64,000 bases of DNA from JALNZU01 sp964463695. Lineage in GTDB: Bacteria; Bacteroidota; Bacteroidia; Bacteroidales; F082. Under the pieces are notes generated by a model. It did no database searches. It saw only the letters and a list, made by a program, of their open reading frames with translations, and was not told where the DNA came from. The position numbers were made by a program, and so were the translations under genes. Location of the stretch: the NCBI GenBank assembly GCA_964463695.1, contig CAYXCZ010000012.1, positions 1 through 64,000 of the forward strand, read 5' to 3'. Every line of letters begins with the position of its first letter. Position 1 is the stretch's first letter. Shown here in pieces: positions 52,272 to 61,674 of the stretch.

Positions 52272-53477
52272 ATGAGATTTATTGAAAGAAATGAGTATTT
52301 AAACCGCCTTATTGCATTGCGCGAGAAGCAAGTTATAAAAATTGTAACAGGCATACGACGTTGCGGAAAATCGACACTTTTTGAAATGTATCAGGATTAT
52401 TTACGGAAGAAAGGGGTCTTGGATAGCCAAATAATCTCGATCAATTTCGAGGATTTTGATTATTTTGAACTTCGAAATCCGCATACCCTTCATGAGTATA
52501 TATCGAACCAATTGACTCATAGTCACTTTACATATATTTTTCTCGATGAAATTCAACATGTACCCAACTTTCCTGATGTGGTAAATAGTTTATTTATTAA
52601 AAAAAATGTTGATTTATACCTTACAGGTTCAAATGCTTATATGCTTTCGGGAGAAATTGCTACGTTAATTTCGGGCAGATATGTTGAAATAGCATTATTG
52701 CCTTTGTCGTTTAAGGAATATGTGGATAGCACTGGCAACGCCAATAACCTTAACCATAAGTACAGCGAATATTTGCAAAGCAGTTCGTTTCCTTATGCTT
52801 TAGAATTGAAAAGCCAGCCAAAGGTTCTTGCTGATTACCTTACTGGCTTATACAATACTGTTGTGCTTAAAGATGTTGTAGCCCGACATAAGATTAGTGA
52901 TGTTATGATGCTTGAGAGTATTATCCGCTTTATGTTTGATAACATTGGTAATTTGTTTTCAGCAAAAAAAATCGCTGATACTATGACATCAAATGGAAGA
53001 AAAATTGATGTAAAGACAGTTGAAAAATACCTTGCAGCATTACAAGCCAGCTTTATTTTGTATCAGGCAAAACGATACAATATTAAAGGAAAACAATACC
53101 TGAAAACCTTAGAGAAATATTATGTTGTTGATATTGGACTACGCACGCTGTTATTAGGTTCAAGAGCCTTTGATGTAGGCCACATTCTCGAAAATGTAGT
53201 CTATCTTGAGTTAATTCGTCGTGGAAATGATGTTTATGTTGGCAAAGTTGATAATTTGGAAGTTGATTTTGTTGTTGTTAATCAGCAGGGTTTAACTTAC
53301 TATCAGGTAGCAGCCACAGTAAGAAACATAGAAACACTTGATAGAGAGCTTGCCCCATTGAAGCGAATAAACGATCAATACCCCAAATACATTCTAACTT
53401 TAGATGATGACCCTGATGCTGATTATGATGGTATAAGAAGAATAAATGTGCTGCAGTGGTTGGTTAGTCAGCGCTAA
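52272..53477 (+). CDS. AAA family ATPase with DUF4143 domain
   Basis: The 401-residue protein has Walker A in VTGIRRCGKSTLFEMY (about 26-33), Walker B in FTYIFLDEIQHVPNF (about 94-102), and sensor-like TGSNAYMLSGEIATLISGRYVEIALLPLSFKEYV. A C-terminal DUF4143 domain, related to PD-(D/E)XK nucleases, has ENVVYLELIRRGNDVYVGK...EVDFVV (about 315-345). Such single genes are common in Bacteroidota and archaea and are often horizontally moved; their role is not established. It has its own -7 box and is 35 bp or more from its neighbours, so it is probably independent. Confidence 0.9.
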   Translation: MRFIERNEYLNRLIALREKQVIKIVTGIRRCGKSTLFEMYQDYLRKKGVLDSQIISINFEDFDYFELRNPHTLHEYISNQLTHSHFTYIFLDEIQHVPNFPDVVNSLFIKKNVDLYLTGSNAYMLSGEIATLISGRYVEIALLPLSFKEYVDSTGNANNLNHKYSEYLQSSSFPYALELKSQPKVLADYLTGLYNTVVLKDVVARHKISDVMMLESIIRFMFDNIGNLFSAKKIADTMTSNGRKIDVKTVEKYLAALQASFILYQAKRYNIKGKQYLKTLEKYYVVDIGLRTLLLGSRAFDVGHILENVVYLELIRRGNDVYVGKVDNLEVDFVVVNQQGLTYYQVAATVRNIETLDRELAPLKRINDQYPKYILTLDDDPDADYDGIRRINVLQWLVSQR

Positions 53478-53547
53478 CTAATATTTATTTTTCAGAAGCC
53501 TCCAAATGACTTTTGAGCTTCCAAAACCCTGTTAGGGTAAATAGTAT

Positions 53548-53555
53548 TACCTTTG
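53548..53555 (+). promoter_or_regulatory. Candidate -7 box within the upstream part of the LptF/G frame
   Basis: TACCTTTG fits TAnnTTTG. If it is used, transcription starts near 53560, after the in-frame TTG at 53513, which argues that translation begins at the GTG at 53579. Confidence 0.35.
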
Positions 53556-53578
53556 CCAATGAATCTGAATTGCAATTC

Positions 53579-55072
53579 GTGAAAAAGATTAATCTTTATG
53601 TACTAAAGTCCTACCTCGGACCTTTTATTCTTACTTTTTTTATTTCTCTCTTCATCTTGTTGATGCAGTTTCTGTGGAAATATATCGATGATTTGGTTGG
53701 AAAAGGTCTCGAAGGTGGTGTTATTGCTCAACTTCTATTTTATGCCAGCGCAACTTTTGTCCCTTTAGCGCTGCCGTTGGCAATCCTCTTATCTTCACTC
53801 ATGACTTTTGGTAACCTGGGTGAACATTACGAGTTAGTCGCAATGAAAGCATCCGGAATTTCTGTATGGAAAGTGATGCGACCGCTCGTTTATCTGTCTT
53901 TCTTAATCAGTATTCTGGCTTTTGTTTTTTCCAATAATGTGCTTCCCGTCGCTAATCTTAAGTTTCAGTCGTTGTTGTACGATGTGCGACAACAAAAACT
54001 TGCTTTCAATATCAAAGCAGGGGAGTTTTACAATGGGATTGAAAATTACATCATTCGTGTGGGCGAAAAGGATAAAGATGGCCGTACAATTTATGATGTA
54101 AAAATTTATGACCATACCGATCGTATGGGAAATATCAAAGTAACAACAGCCGAATCAGGATATATGGAGTTGAGTCCTGATCAGAAATTTGTGATTTTTA
54201 CACTTTTCAACGGATACAATTACAAGGATATTATAACGACAAAAAATTACCGCGAAAACCGGCCTTTTGATCGTACTGAGTTTAAAAAACAGCGGATAAA
54301 ATTCGATCTGACAGCATTTGATCTTACCCGAACCCAGGAAGATCTTTTTAAAAATCATTATACTATGTTGAATACAAAACAGTTAACACAGTATATTGAT
54401 TCGCTAACTCTTCGGTATGATGAGCGAAAAGAACGGTTTACCGGCGGTTTTTACAGCCGTTATCAACATCTTTCAACAATTGACACAACAAAAAAGAAAG
54501 CTATTCCAAAGAAGTCGATCGCCCTTAAACCAATTGTTGAGAGGGTCTCTGACAGTTTGCATAAAATTCAGCTTAAGTATCCATTGATAGATAATTTCGC
54601 TGAAGGCGAAAAGTTCAACGTTCTGGAGATGGCAATCAGCACATCAAAGAGTAATAAAGACAATATCATTTTCAATAAAAACGATTTTAATTATCAGACT
54701 GAGAACATCAGAAAGCATGAAATCGTATGGCATAAAAAATATACGCTGTCAATTGCCTGTCTGATACTCTTTTTTATTGGAGCACCAATGGGAGCTATCA
54801 TTCGAAAAGGCGGATTGGGATTGCCTGTGGTAATCGCTGTTTTTTTCTTTGTAATTTATCATATTACAAGCATCACTGGCGAGAAATCGGCAAAAGTTGG
54901 CGATATGGATATGTTTCTTGGTGTTTGGCTTTCATCCATCGTGCTGTTTCCAATTGGACTTTTTCTCACTTTTAAGTCAACAACTGATGCCCCATTGCTT
55001 GACTCTGAAAGCTGGAAGAAAACTTTCAACAAGGTTTTTCATCGCATGACATCAAAACAAGCTTCATCATGA
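53579..55072 (+). CDS. LPS export permease, LptF/LptG family
   Basis: The start is set at GTG 53579 (MKKINLYVLKSYLGPFILTFFISLFILLMQF), because this is the usual LptF/G N-terminus and a -7 box lies between it and the TTG at 53513. The 497-residue protein has three TM helices (about 12-110), a periplasmic jelly-roll domain and, after a longer than usual linker with a Lys/Arg-rich segment, three C-terminal helices (GAPMGAIIRKGGLGLPVVIAVFFFVIYH). LptF/G works with LptB to extract LPS toward the outer membrane. In Bacteroidota one protein of about 500 residues may serve this role. The next gene starts within its stop (ATGA). Confidence 0.9.
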   Translation: MKKINLYVLKSYLGPFILTFFISLFILLMQFLWKYIDDLVGKGLEGGVIAQLLFYASATFVPLALPLAILLSSLMTFGNLGEHYELVAMKASGISVWKVMRPLVYLSFLISILAFVFSNNVLPVANLKFQSLLYDVRQQKLAFNIKAGEFYNGIENYIIRVGEKDKDGRTIYDVKIYDHTDRMGNIKVTTAESGYMELSPDQKFVIFTLFNGYNYKDIITTKNYRENRPFDRTEFKKQRIKFDLTAFDLTRTQEDLFKNHYTMLNTKQLTQYIDSLTLRYDERKERFTGGFYSRYQHLSTIDTTKKKAIPKKSIALKPIVERVSDSLHKIQLKYPLIDNFAEGEKFNVLEMAISTSKSNKDNIIFNKNDFNYQTENIRKHEIVWHKKYTLSIACLILFFIGAPMGAIIRKGGLGLPVVIAVFFFVIYHITSITGEKSAKVGDMDMFLGVWLSSIVLFPIGLFLTFKSTTDAPLLDSESWKKTFNKVFHRMTSKQASS

Positions 55073-56292
55073 GGGTGCTCTTTTTATGCAATAAATCTCC
55101 TTATCCTGCTCGTGAAGGAGGTCCAATTGCGATGAATAGTCTCATTGAAGGTTTACTTGATGCAGGTCATCTGGTAAAGATTTTGGCTGTCAACTCGGAT
55201 AAATATCATGTCGACCCATCCGAAATCCCTGCGGATTACAAACAGAAAACAGGTATCGAACTGGTTCATCTCGATCTGAGGGTTAAGCCCGTAGAAGCAT
55301 TTCTAAACCTTTTTACAAGTTCCTCTTATCATGTTGAAAGGTTTATTTCTTCCGACTTTCGAAAAAAACTTCTTGATATTCTGCAGCGTTATCAATTTGA
55401 TATCGTTCAGCTTGAAACACTTTTTATGATGCCCTATGTGGCTGATATCCGAACACATAGCAAGGCCAAAGTTATCCTTCGTGCTCACAATATCGAACAT
55501 TTAATTTGGAAAAGATTAAGTCAGCAAGCAGGCAATGCCATTAAAAGATGGTATCTTAATCACCTGACACGAACGCTTAAACGCTTTGAACTCAAATCGC
55601 TCGAACAGGTGGATGGAATTGCTGCCATAACAAGAAAAGATGCTGCATTTTTTCGCGGACTAACTGCAACACCTGTTATTGACATTCCTTTTGGTATCCG
55701 GCTTCGTGAGAAAAAGACTGAAGTTAGCGGTAAAACATTGCCTGCCCTTTTTCATATTGGTGCTATGAATTGGATACCCAATGAGGAAGGTATTCGCTGG
55801 TTTTTAGATGATGTATGGCCTGAAGTTCACAAACGTTATCCCTTGTTGGAGTTTCATCTTGCTGGCAGATATATGCCTAACTGGTTATTTACCGGATATA
55901 AACCACAAGTGAAAGTGTTAGGAGAGGTGCCAAATGCGGATGATTTTGTTCAATCAAATGATATTGCTATCGTGCCGCTGCTTTCAGGAAGTGGCATCCG
56001 GATAAAGATAATTGAGGCGATGGCACAGGGCAAGGCAGTGATAACTACTGAGATAGGAGCGGAGGGAATTTTATATCAGAATGAACATAATATTTTGATT
56101 GCCAACAACAAGATGGAGTTTCTAAATGCCCTTGAGAAATGTATTAAGCAGCCGGATTTTTACAAAAATATTGGTGTGAATGCCAGAACCTTGATTGAGC
56201 AGGTTTATGATAATAAATTAATTGTACATCGCCTGGAATTGTTTTATGATCAGTTGCGCAAACAATCTGTCCTCAGAAAACCAACTGAATAG
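55069..56292 (+). CDS. Glycosyltransferase family 4
   Basis: The 407-residue GT-B protein has N-terminal MRVLFLCNKSPYPAREGGPIAMNSLIEGL and HNIEHLIWKRLSQ, and a donor domain with HIGAMNWIPNEEGIRWFLD and VPLLSGSGIRIKIIEAMAQGKAVITTEIGAEGI (about 300-335, E-x7-E). It overlaps the LptF/G gene by 4 nt and is thus coupled to an LPS-export permease, which suggests a core-oligosaccharide role rather than one in the large O-antigen locus (inference). Confidence 0.9.
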   Translation: MRVLFLCNKSPYPAREGGPIAMNSLIEGLLDAGHLVKILAVNSDKYHVDPSEIPADYKQKTGIELVHLDLRVKPVEAFLNLFTSSSYHVERFISSDFRKKLLDILQRYQFDIVQLETLFMMPYVADIRTHSKAKVILRAHNIEHLIWKRLSQQAGNAIKRWYLNHLTRTLKRFELKSLEQVDGIAAITRKDAAFFRGLTATPVIDIPFGIRLREKKTEVSGKTLPALFHIGAMNWIPNEEGIRWFLDDVWPEVHKRYPLLEFHLAGRYMPNWLFTGYKPQVKVLGEVPNADDFVQSNDIAIVPLLSGSGIRIKIIEAMAQGKAVITTEIGAEGILYQNEHNILIANNKMEFLNALEKCIKQPDFYKNIGVNARTLIEQVYDNKLIVHRLELFYDQLRKQSVLRKPTE

Positions 56293-56530
56293 TTAATATA
56301 AGCTATTCGCTCTGAATGGTTTTTGTTAAAAAAACGCTTTACTTTCCTTATGTGTTTCAAATAGTTCATGTAAAAGCTGATAGGGTCATTATTTGTGAAG
56401 AATCTCACAATAATACTACTGTTGTTGGGAATGCATAAAGATCACGATTTGGTAATCAAAACCATGTCGGTGTGCATATTGGGCCTTTTATAAACCCATA
56501 GGATAAAGAATGAAAGATGTTTTGTGAATC
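56293..56530. other. Intergenic region between convergent genes
   Basis: These 238 bp hold no gene or clear terminator. Small inverted segments are present (for example GTGAAGAATCTCAC near 56396), but nothing with a T-run. Confidence 0.4.
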
Positions 56531-57043
56531 TTATCTTCCATGACGCATACGATTACGTCCTTTCCCAGTCGGTGAATTGGGATGACGACTTTCCTTCAAC
56601 ATTTCTCTGTAAAGTACCTGAAGGCCTTTTCGCTGTTGTTCATTTGCAAGTTCACGAACTTTCATCAGGTGCCGAAAAGTTTGTAATCGTATTTGATGCT
56701 GTAGCTGTGATGCCTCGATTGAAATTTGATTCAGAACGGCAGTATCCGGATTTTCACCGGCTATATTTTCAAACATGGTACTTTGTTTTTCACGCAGCTG
56801 GGATTGTTCCGAATGAATTGAGGCCCTGTAGTCATCCAAAAAAAGTTTGTATTCTTCTTGTTGCCGACTGTCGAAACCAGCGCTGTTTCTGAAATGTGCA
56901 AAGCCGCGCCCATAGGCCGTTTCATCATTAATTTCTGTCGCAGGGTCTTGCTTTAACAAAAAAGTAATGAAAGCAGACAGTGTTACTAACAGCAAAAACA
57001 GACTGACAAAAAATGCGGTTTTATAGAATGAGATTGTTTTCAT
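56531..57043 (-). CDS. Spy/CpxP-like periplasmic stress protein, membrane-anchored
   Basis: The 170-residue protein has one N-terminal TM segment (about 8-30) and then an extracytoplasmic, all-helical part rich in Gln/Arg/Glu. EYKLFLDDYRASIHSEQSQLREKQSTMFE and TFRHLMKVRELANEQQRKGLQVLYREML are the two antiparallel helices typical of the heavy-metal sensor/LTXXQ (Spy, ZraP, CnrR) group. A basic tail (KGRNRMRHGR) ends it. It sits third in an ECF sigma/anti-sigma operon, so it may be a sensor or chaperone for the same stress. Confidence 0.78.
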   Translation of the reverse strand: MKTISFYKTAFFVSLFLLLVTLSAFITFLLKQDPATEINDETAYGRGFAHFRNSAGFDSRQQEEYKLFLDDYRASIHSEQSQLREKQSTMFENIAGENPDTAVLNQISIEASQLQHQIRLQTFRHLMKVRELANEQQRKGLQVLYREMLKESRHPNSPTGKGRNRMRHGR

Positions 57044-57052
57044 GGCTGCTAT

Positions 57053-57481
57053 TTATTCATTAAAAAAATCTACTGGGAAAACTTCATCACTTGAAAGTGA
57101 AAGTGAATAATCGTCGGAAAAAGCTTCATAAACTGTTGCTGATGGTGTTGAAGGGTCTAATGCTACCCCAATCGCTATCCCAAAACCAAGTGAGGCTGCT
57201 GCAAAAAGAGTAGCTGTTGTAAGTTGTCGTTTTGTTCGAAGTTTTTTCTTTCTTGAATTTTCAAGAATTTCAGCAATAGTAAAAGCTTTTGTTTGATAAG
57301 AATTTTCTCTCCAGCTATCAATATCTGCTTTTAATTTGGCTTGCTGTAAACGACATGTTTCACATAATGTGATATGCTCTTGGATTTCAATTTGTTGCTC
57401 CTTTGACAAATTACCGGCAATGGTACCTTGCAACATTAGCTCTGTCATTTGACAGATGTTGGGTTTGTTGAGCTCTTTCAT
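57053..57481 (-). CDS. Anti-sigma factor with zinc-finger (ZAS/HC2) domain
   Basis: The 142-residue protein has an N-terminal ZAS-like motif HxxxCxxC (His36, Cys40, Cys43 in EHITLCETCRLQQ), a charged linker and one TM segment (about 82-104, TTATLFAAASLGFGIAIGVALD), then a short periplasmic tail. Such proteins hold the cognate ECF sigma factor inactive at the inner membrane. The gene overlaps the sigma gene by 4 nt (ATGA), which is the usual coupled arrangement. Confidence 0.88.
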   Translation of the reverse strand: MKELNKPNICQMTELMLQGTIAGNLSKEQQIEIQEHITLCETCRLQQAKLKADIDSWRENSYQTKAFTIAEILENSRKKKLRTKRQLTTATLFAAASLGFGIAIGVALDPSTPSATVYEAFSDDYSLSLSSDEVFPVDFFNE

Positions 57482-58053
57482 GATATTTTGTTTTGATAGT
57501 AAGGCAGTAGTTCTTTCACCAAACGCTGCTTGGCTCTGAAAACCAGCGATTCAACTGCAGAAATACTCGTGTTTAAAACAGTAGCTATTTCAGGATTTGA
57601 TAAACCTTCCTGTTTGGAAAGCACAAAAGCGGCTCTTTGCTGTGCTGGCAATAGTTTCAGCGCAGCTGATATGGCGTTCTGATCTTCATTACGAAAAATA
57701 TCCGACATAGTTGACTCATTACTGCTTGAGAGTCCTTCTGTCGGTTTTTTTTCGCTGAACCAGGTGTGAAATGATATTGCCATTCTTATATCTTTCTTTT
57801 TCAAATAGTTGAGGGCTTTGTTTATCCCTAATCGATATATCCATGTTTTTAAGCTCGATTCTTCCTTAAAAAAAGCAATACTTTCCCAAACCTGAATAAA
57901 TACCTCTTGAACTAGATCCTGCGTTTCATCTTTATCAGAAACGATTTTGTAAATCACTCGTGATATCATTGGCTGATACAATGCAATCAATTGATTGAAA
58001 GCTTCTTCCTCTTTGTTTTTAAGAGCCTGAATGAAAGCTTTTTCCTGGTTCAT
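57478..58053 (-). CDS. ECF sigma factor (sigma-70 family, RpoE-like)
   Basis: The 191-residue protein has region 2 in ALYQPMISRVIYKIVSDKDETQDLVQEVFIQVWESI (about 22-60) with TWIYRLGINKALNYLKK, and region 4 in KLLPAQQRAAFVLSKQEGLSNPEIATVLNTSISAVESLVFRAKQRL (about 135-180), the helix-turn-helix that reads the -35 element. No region 1 or 3 is present, as usual for ECF sigmas. It is coupled to the anti-sigma gene and followed by the Spy-like gene, so it probably controls an envelope stress response and its own operon. Confidence 0.94.
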   Translation of the reverse strand: MNQEKAFIQALKNKEEEAFNQLIALYQPMISRVIYKIVSDKDETQDLVQEVFIQVWESIAFFKEESSLKTWIYRLGINKALNYLKKKDIRMAISFHTWFSEKKPTEGLSSSNESTMSDIFRNEDQNAISAALKLLPAQQRAAFVLSKQEGLSNPEIATVLNTSISAVESLVFRAKQRLVKELLPYYQNKIS

Positions 58054-58130
58054 TGCATTGTGTTAAGCTTCAAAAAGAAGTTGGAGCTGACAAATGTAGC
58101 GAATCGGCGTCCAACTTCTTCTTTTGCAAT

Positions 58131-58496
58131 TTATTTTTGTGCCGGAGCTGTTGTATTTTGATTTCCAGCACCTCTGCCTCTGTTACCTCTTCCCTGTTGT
58201 GGGCCGTCACAATTTCCTTTACGATTTTTTGGTCCTTTATTAATTCCCTTTCCACGTCCGGCATTGTTGCCTGTTTGATCGCATACACCATCGTTGTTGG
58301 CATCAACAAAGTTTTGTCTTCTTCCCTGCGCCGGACGTTGCTGGAAATTATCACATGTTCCGTTTTTGTCGGCATCTTTAAACTGTCCTCTTTCGGTGGT
58401 TACAGCTTTCTTTTCTTCGGACTGAGTCGTTTGGGCCTGAATGGAAGTAAAAGCAAATAAGCTTAAGATACTTCCGGCTAAGATTAATTTTTTCAT
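58131..58496 (-). CDS. Small secreted protein with calcium-binding-type DxDxNG repeats
   Basis: The 121-residue protein has a clear signal peptide (MKKLILAGSILSLFAFTSIQAQ). Two short acidic loops with the pattern DxDxNGxCD (DADKNGTCDN, about 43-52, and DANNDGVCDQ, about 66-75) resemble EF-hand/thrombospondin type 3 loops, and a later GNCDG repeats the Cys. The C-terminal half is Gly/Arg/Asn-rich. The Cys of the loops could pair or bind metal. It is 77 nt upstream of the sigma gene on the same strand and may share its stress function (inference). Confidence 0.75.
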   Translation of the reverse strand: MKKLILAGSILSLFAFTSIQAQTTQSEEKKAVTTERGQFKDADKNGTCDNFQQRPAQGRRQNFVDANNDGVCDQTGNNAGRGKGINKGPKNRKGNCDGPQQGRGNRGRGAGNQNTTAPAQK

Positions 58497-58643
58497 GGTT
58501 TAAATTTTTATGATATTACTTTGACAAGTATCACGGAAATTTCTTGCGGTTAACACCTGTTTTTTTCGAAAATTATTTTTTCATCATTGATTCTGCCTGC
58601 CCTAAAGCTGTTTTGTTGGCATATAAACCCTTGGTATTTTTTG

Positions 58644-58651
58644 TATCTTTG
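58644..58651 (+). promoter_or_regulatory. Candidate -7 box for fabG
   Basis: TATCTTTG fits TAnnTTTG, 94 bp before the ATG at 58746. The -33 spacing is not convincing. Confidence 0.4.
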
Positions 58652-58745
58652 GCCGGTGAATATGACTTATTTTGACGAATTAACCTACAAATAGTCATGA
58701 TCCTGGAATTGTTGATAAAATAATTGATAATTTAACCATTTAAAA

Positions 58746-59492
58746 ATGAAACTTTTAGAAGGAAAAATAGCACTTATTACAGGAGGTGCCCGAGGTATTG
58801 GAAAAGCACTTGCACTCCGTTTTGCAGCAGAAGGTGCATCAATAGCTTTTTCTGATTTAAAATATGATGAAAACATGGAAGCAACAGAGAAGGAGATTCA
58901 AGCTATGGGTGTTCAGGCCAAAGGATTTGCTTCCAATGCTGCTTCCCTTGAAGATAGCGAAAAGCTGGCCGAGGCCGTAGTTGCTAACTTTGGAAGAATT
59001 GATATTCTTGTGAACAATGCCGGAATAACACGCGATAATTTGCTGATGCGCATGACTGAGCAGGATTGGGATCTCGTTATAAATGTGAATCTCAAGTCAG
59101 CATTTAACTTAACCAAGGCTGTTCAACGCACAATGATTAAACAACGCAGTGGGTCAATCATTAATATGAGCTCAGTTGTTGGAGTGAATGGTAATGCTGG
59201 TCAATCAAACTACTCTGCATCAAAAGCAGGTATGATTGGTTTTACCAAATCTATGGCTCAGGAATTGGGAAGCAGAAGCGTACGTTGTAATGCAATTGCT
59301 CCTGGATTTATTGAAACGGAGATGACTCATAAACTTCCAGAAGATGTTCGTGCACAATGGATTAGCACGATACCACTTCGCAGAAGCGGAAAGCCTGAAG
59401 ATGTTGCTGATGTTGCTGTCTTTTTGGCAAGCGACCTTTCTTCATATGTCACTGGTCAGGTGATCAGCGTTTGTGGGGGAATGAGTATGTAG
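58746..59492 (+). CDS. fabG: 3-oxoacyl-[acyl-carrier-protein] reductase
   Basis: The 248-residue classical SDR has the NADP motif TGGARGIGKAL (about 13-23), NNAGITRDNLLMRM (about 90-103), catalytic Ser in NMSSVVGVNGNAGQSNYSASKAG (Tyr-x3-Lys, about 152-156), and the FabG-typical VRCNAIAPGFIETEMT. It reduces 3-oxoacyl-ACP in fatty-acid elongation. Other fab genes are not adjacent, so a paralogue with another 3-keto substrate is possible, but the length and motifs are standard FabG. The next gene starts 56 nt downstream. Confidence 0.9.
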   Translation: MKLLEGKIALITGGARGIGKALALRFAAEGASIAFSDLKYDENMEATEKEIQAMGVQAKGFASNAASLEDSEKLAEAVVANFGRIDILVNNAGITRDNLLMRMTEQDWDLVINVNLKSAFNLTKAVQRTMIKQRSGSIINMSSVVGVNGNAGQSNYSASKAGMIGFTKSMAQELGSRSVRCNAIAPGFIETEMTHKLPEDVRAQWISTIPLRRSGKPEDVADVAVFLASDLSSYVTGQVISVCGGMSM

Positions 59493-59547
59493 TTTTGAAT
59501 CCGGTGAATTTCATCGGACTTTTCATTTTTTTAAAAACATTCAATCT

Positions 59548-61632
59548 GTGGATATTATCACAGGAATTACCTGGTGGATGATTATTCCGGTTATTTTAAC
59601 CGGGATTGTCTATGCTGCAATTCTCTATTACAAAAACAGTCAGTTACAACTAAGTTCATTCTTGAAATGGACTCTTTTTGTATTTAGGTTTATATTGGTA
59701 AGCTTAATTGCATTTTTGTTGCTATCACCTCATTTGATGCAAACAAAGAAGGTGGTTGAACAACCTGTAATCATCATTGCGCAGGATAATTCTGCTTCGG
59801 TTGCACTTTCGAAAGATTCACTTTATTTTAGGAATGAATATACTGCTGTTTTACAACAGTTTAAGGATGAGATAGCAGATGAATTCAGAATGGATTTTTA
59901 TACTTTTGGGCAGCAGGTTAATAAAAGCGGAACGCTTGATTTTAACGATCAGCGGACCGATATTTCAGAACTGCTTCAATCAATTTCCAACAGCTATTAC
60001 AACCGGAATGTTGGTGCTGTAGTTTTGATCTCAGATGGGATTGTCAACACAGGTATTCAGCCTGAATTAGTGGCTACAGAATTTCCTTTTCCGGTCTATT
60101 CGGTTGCTTTAGGCGACACCACATCATATCCTGATCTGAGTATTGTTGATGTGAGGTACAATCAAATGATTTTCAACCAGACAGATTTTCCTGTTGAAAT
60201 CTCCTTTAAAGGCGTTAATGCACCAGGCACTCAGGTGAAGATTGAACTATATATGGAGGATAAGTTGGTTGGTTCTGAGCTGAAAAAAATTGAAACACGC
60301 AGTTATACTGGCACATGCAGTTTTGTGGTAAGCGCTTCAGAAAGTGGGAAGAAGCGACTAACAGCTAAAATAATTCCTTTAGAAGCAGAGAGTCAATTGC
60401 TAAATAATAGCAGGGTATTTTATGTTGATATTGTGAATGAGAAGCAGAAAGTGTTGTTACTTTCTTTATCACCACATCCTGATCTTGGCGCTTTCCAATC
60501 AATTTTTGAAGATTATTTCGACGTTACAACAGCATACATCAGAACTTTTTCGCCTGATGATACGGATTATAGCCTGATTATTTTACATCAACTCCCTGGA
60601 AAAGGTGTTGATAACCAAACGGTTCAGAATCTGCTTCAATCGCAATCCAATGCCTCTGTGTTGGTTGTTGTTGGTCCCCAAACAGATTTAGCAGCGTTTA
60701 ATAGTTTACAATCGGGCCTTCAATTTGTTGGAACAGCTGATCAGCCGATGATTGAGGCATATCCTGTTCCTGTGAAGGAGTTTGCATTATTCTCTGTTGA
60801 ATCTTATATGTGGGATCGTCTGAGAGGTTTTCCGGCATTGACTGCCCCATTAGTTGAAATGCGCACCCCGGTTTCGTTTCAGTCTGCTGTCCTTCAAAAA
60901 GTTAAGTCTGTTGAGACCTATTTCCCGCTGATCGGGTTCTCAGAGACACCTTCACGGCGTTGGGGTTATATCACTGGTTCAGGGATCTGGAAATGGAGGT
61001 TGGCAGATTACCAAATGAATGGAAATCAGGACTCTTTTCGGGAGATTATTGGCAAGACGGTTCAGTATCTTTTGGTGAAAAAAGATCAACGACGCTTACG
61101 TTTGCATGTTGGGACAGAGTTTATGTTGAATGAACCGGTTCGTTTTCGTGCTGAACTTTATAACAAGAGCATGGAAAAAGTGAATGATGCCGAGCTGAAA
61201 TTGGAAGTAAAGCACATTGATTCAGGTAGCGAATATAGTTTTCTTTTCTCGCGGACGGATAATGAATACGAGCTGAATGCCGGACGTTTTCCTGTAGGAA
61301 GATATGTTTACAACTCTGAAGTTGTCTATGGCAGCGATAAGTTACAGGCTAATGGTGAATTTGTTGTCCTGGAATCATCATTGGAAAGTCGGCAGATGAT
61401 TGCAAATCATGATCTTCTTTACCGAATCTCAAAAGTGGCCGATGGAGATTTTTTGTACCTCGCTGACTTGAATCAACTACCAGAGACCTTGAAAACTAAT
61501 CAGGCAATTACATCAACAGCTTCGTTTACAAAAGTTTATGACTCTTTCATTTCACTGCCTTCAATTTTGTTGCTTCTATTACTTCTTTTGACGCTGGAAT
61601 GGTTCATCAGAAAGTATAACGGCACTTATTAA
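59548..61632 (+). CDS. Membrane protein with VWA-like domain (BatA/aerotolerance-like)
   Basis: The 694-residue protein (GTG start) has two N-terminal TM segments (about 7-60), then an extracytoplasmic or cytosolic VWA-like fold whose MIDAS DxSxS is visible in IIIAQDNSASVAL (about 77-86) with VVLISDGIVNTG (about 160-170). A long beta-rich middle region and a last TM segment (SLPSILLLLLLLLTLEWFIR, about 668-687) follow. Similar proteins occur in Bacteroidota without other Bat genes. The function is unknown. Ligand binding via a metal site is inferred from the motif only. Confidence 0.75.
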   Translation: MDIITGITWWMIIPVILTGIVYAAILYYKNSQLQLSSFLKWTLFVFRFILVSLIAFLLLSPHLMQTKKVVEQPVIIIAQDNSASVALSKDSLYFRNEYTAVLQQFKDEIADEFRMDFYTFGQQVNKSGTLDFNDQRTDISELLQSISNSYYNRNVGAVVLISDGIVNTGIQPELVATEFPFPVYSVALGDTTSYPDLSIVDVRYNQMIFNQTDFPVEISFKGVNAPGTQVKIELYMEDKLVGSELKKIETRSYTGTCSFVVSASESGKKRLTAKIIPLEAESQLLNNSRVFYVDIVNEKQKVLLLSLSPHPDLGAFQSIFEDYFDVTTAYIRTFSPDDTDYSLIILHQLPGKGVDNQTVQNLLQSQSNASVLVVVGPQTDLAAFNSLQSGLQFVGTADQPMIEAYPVPVKEFALFSVESYMWDRLRGFPALTAPLVEMRTPVSFQSAVLQKVKSVETYFPLIGFSETPSRRWGYITGSGIWKWRLADYQMNGNQDSFREIIGKTVQYLLVKKDQRRLRLHVGTEFMLNEPVRFRAELYNKSMEKVNDAELKLEVKHIDSGSEYSFLFSRTDNEYELNAGRFPVGRYVYNSEVVYGSDKLQANGEFVVLESSLESRQMIANHDLLYRISKVADGDFLYLADLNQLPETLKTNQAITSTASFTKVYDSFISLPSILLLLLLLLTLEWFIRKYNGTY

Positions 61633-61674
61633 GTTCAAGCTTATACTCTTGTCTTAACTACCGGGTATATCAGC

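Noticed and set aside
53513..53578. TTG start for the LptF/G gene giving 22 more residues
   Set aside because: The added residues do not resemble the family N-terminus and a -7 box lies inside; GTG at 53579 fits better.
56524..56892. Plus-strand open frame opposite the Spy-like gene
   Set aside because: Antisense shadow; the minus-strand frame has a TM segment and family-like helices.
58053..58460. Plus-strand open frame opposite the small secreted protein
   Set aside because: The Cys/Ser/Phe-rich translation is the complement of the Gly/Arg-rich minus-strand gene, which has a signal peptide.
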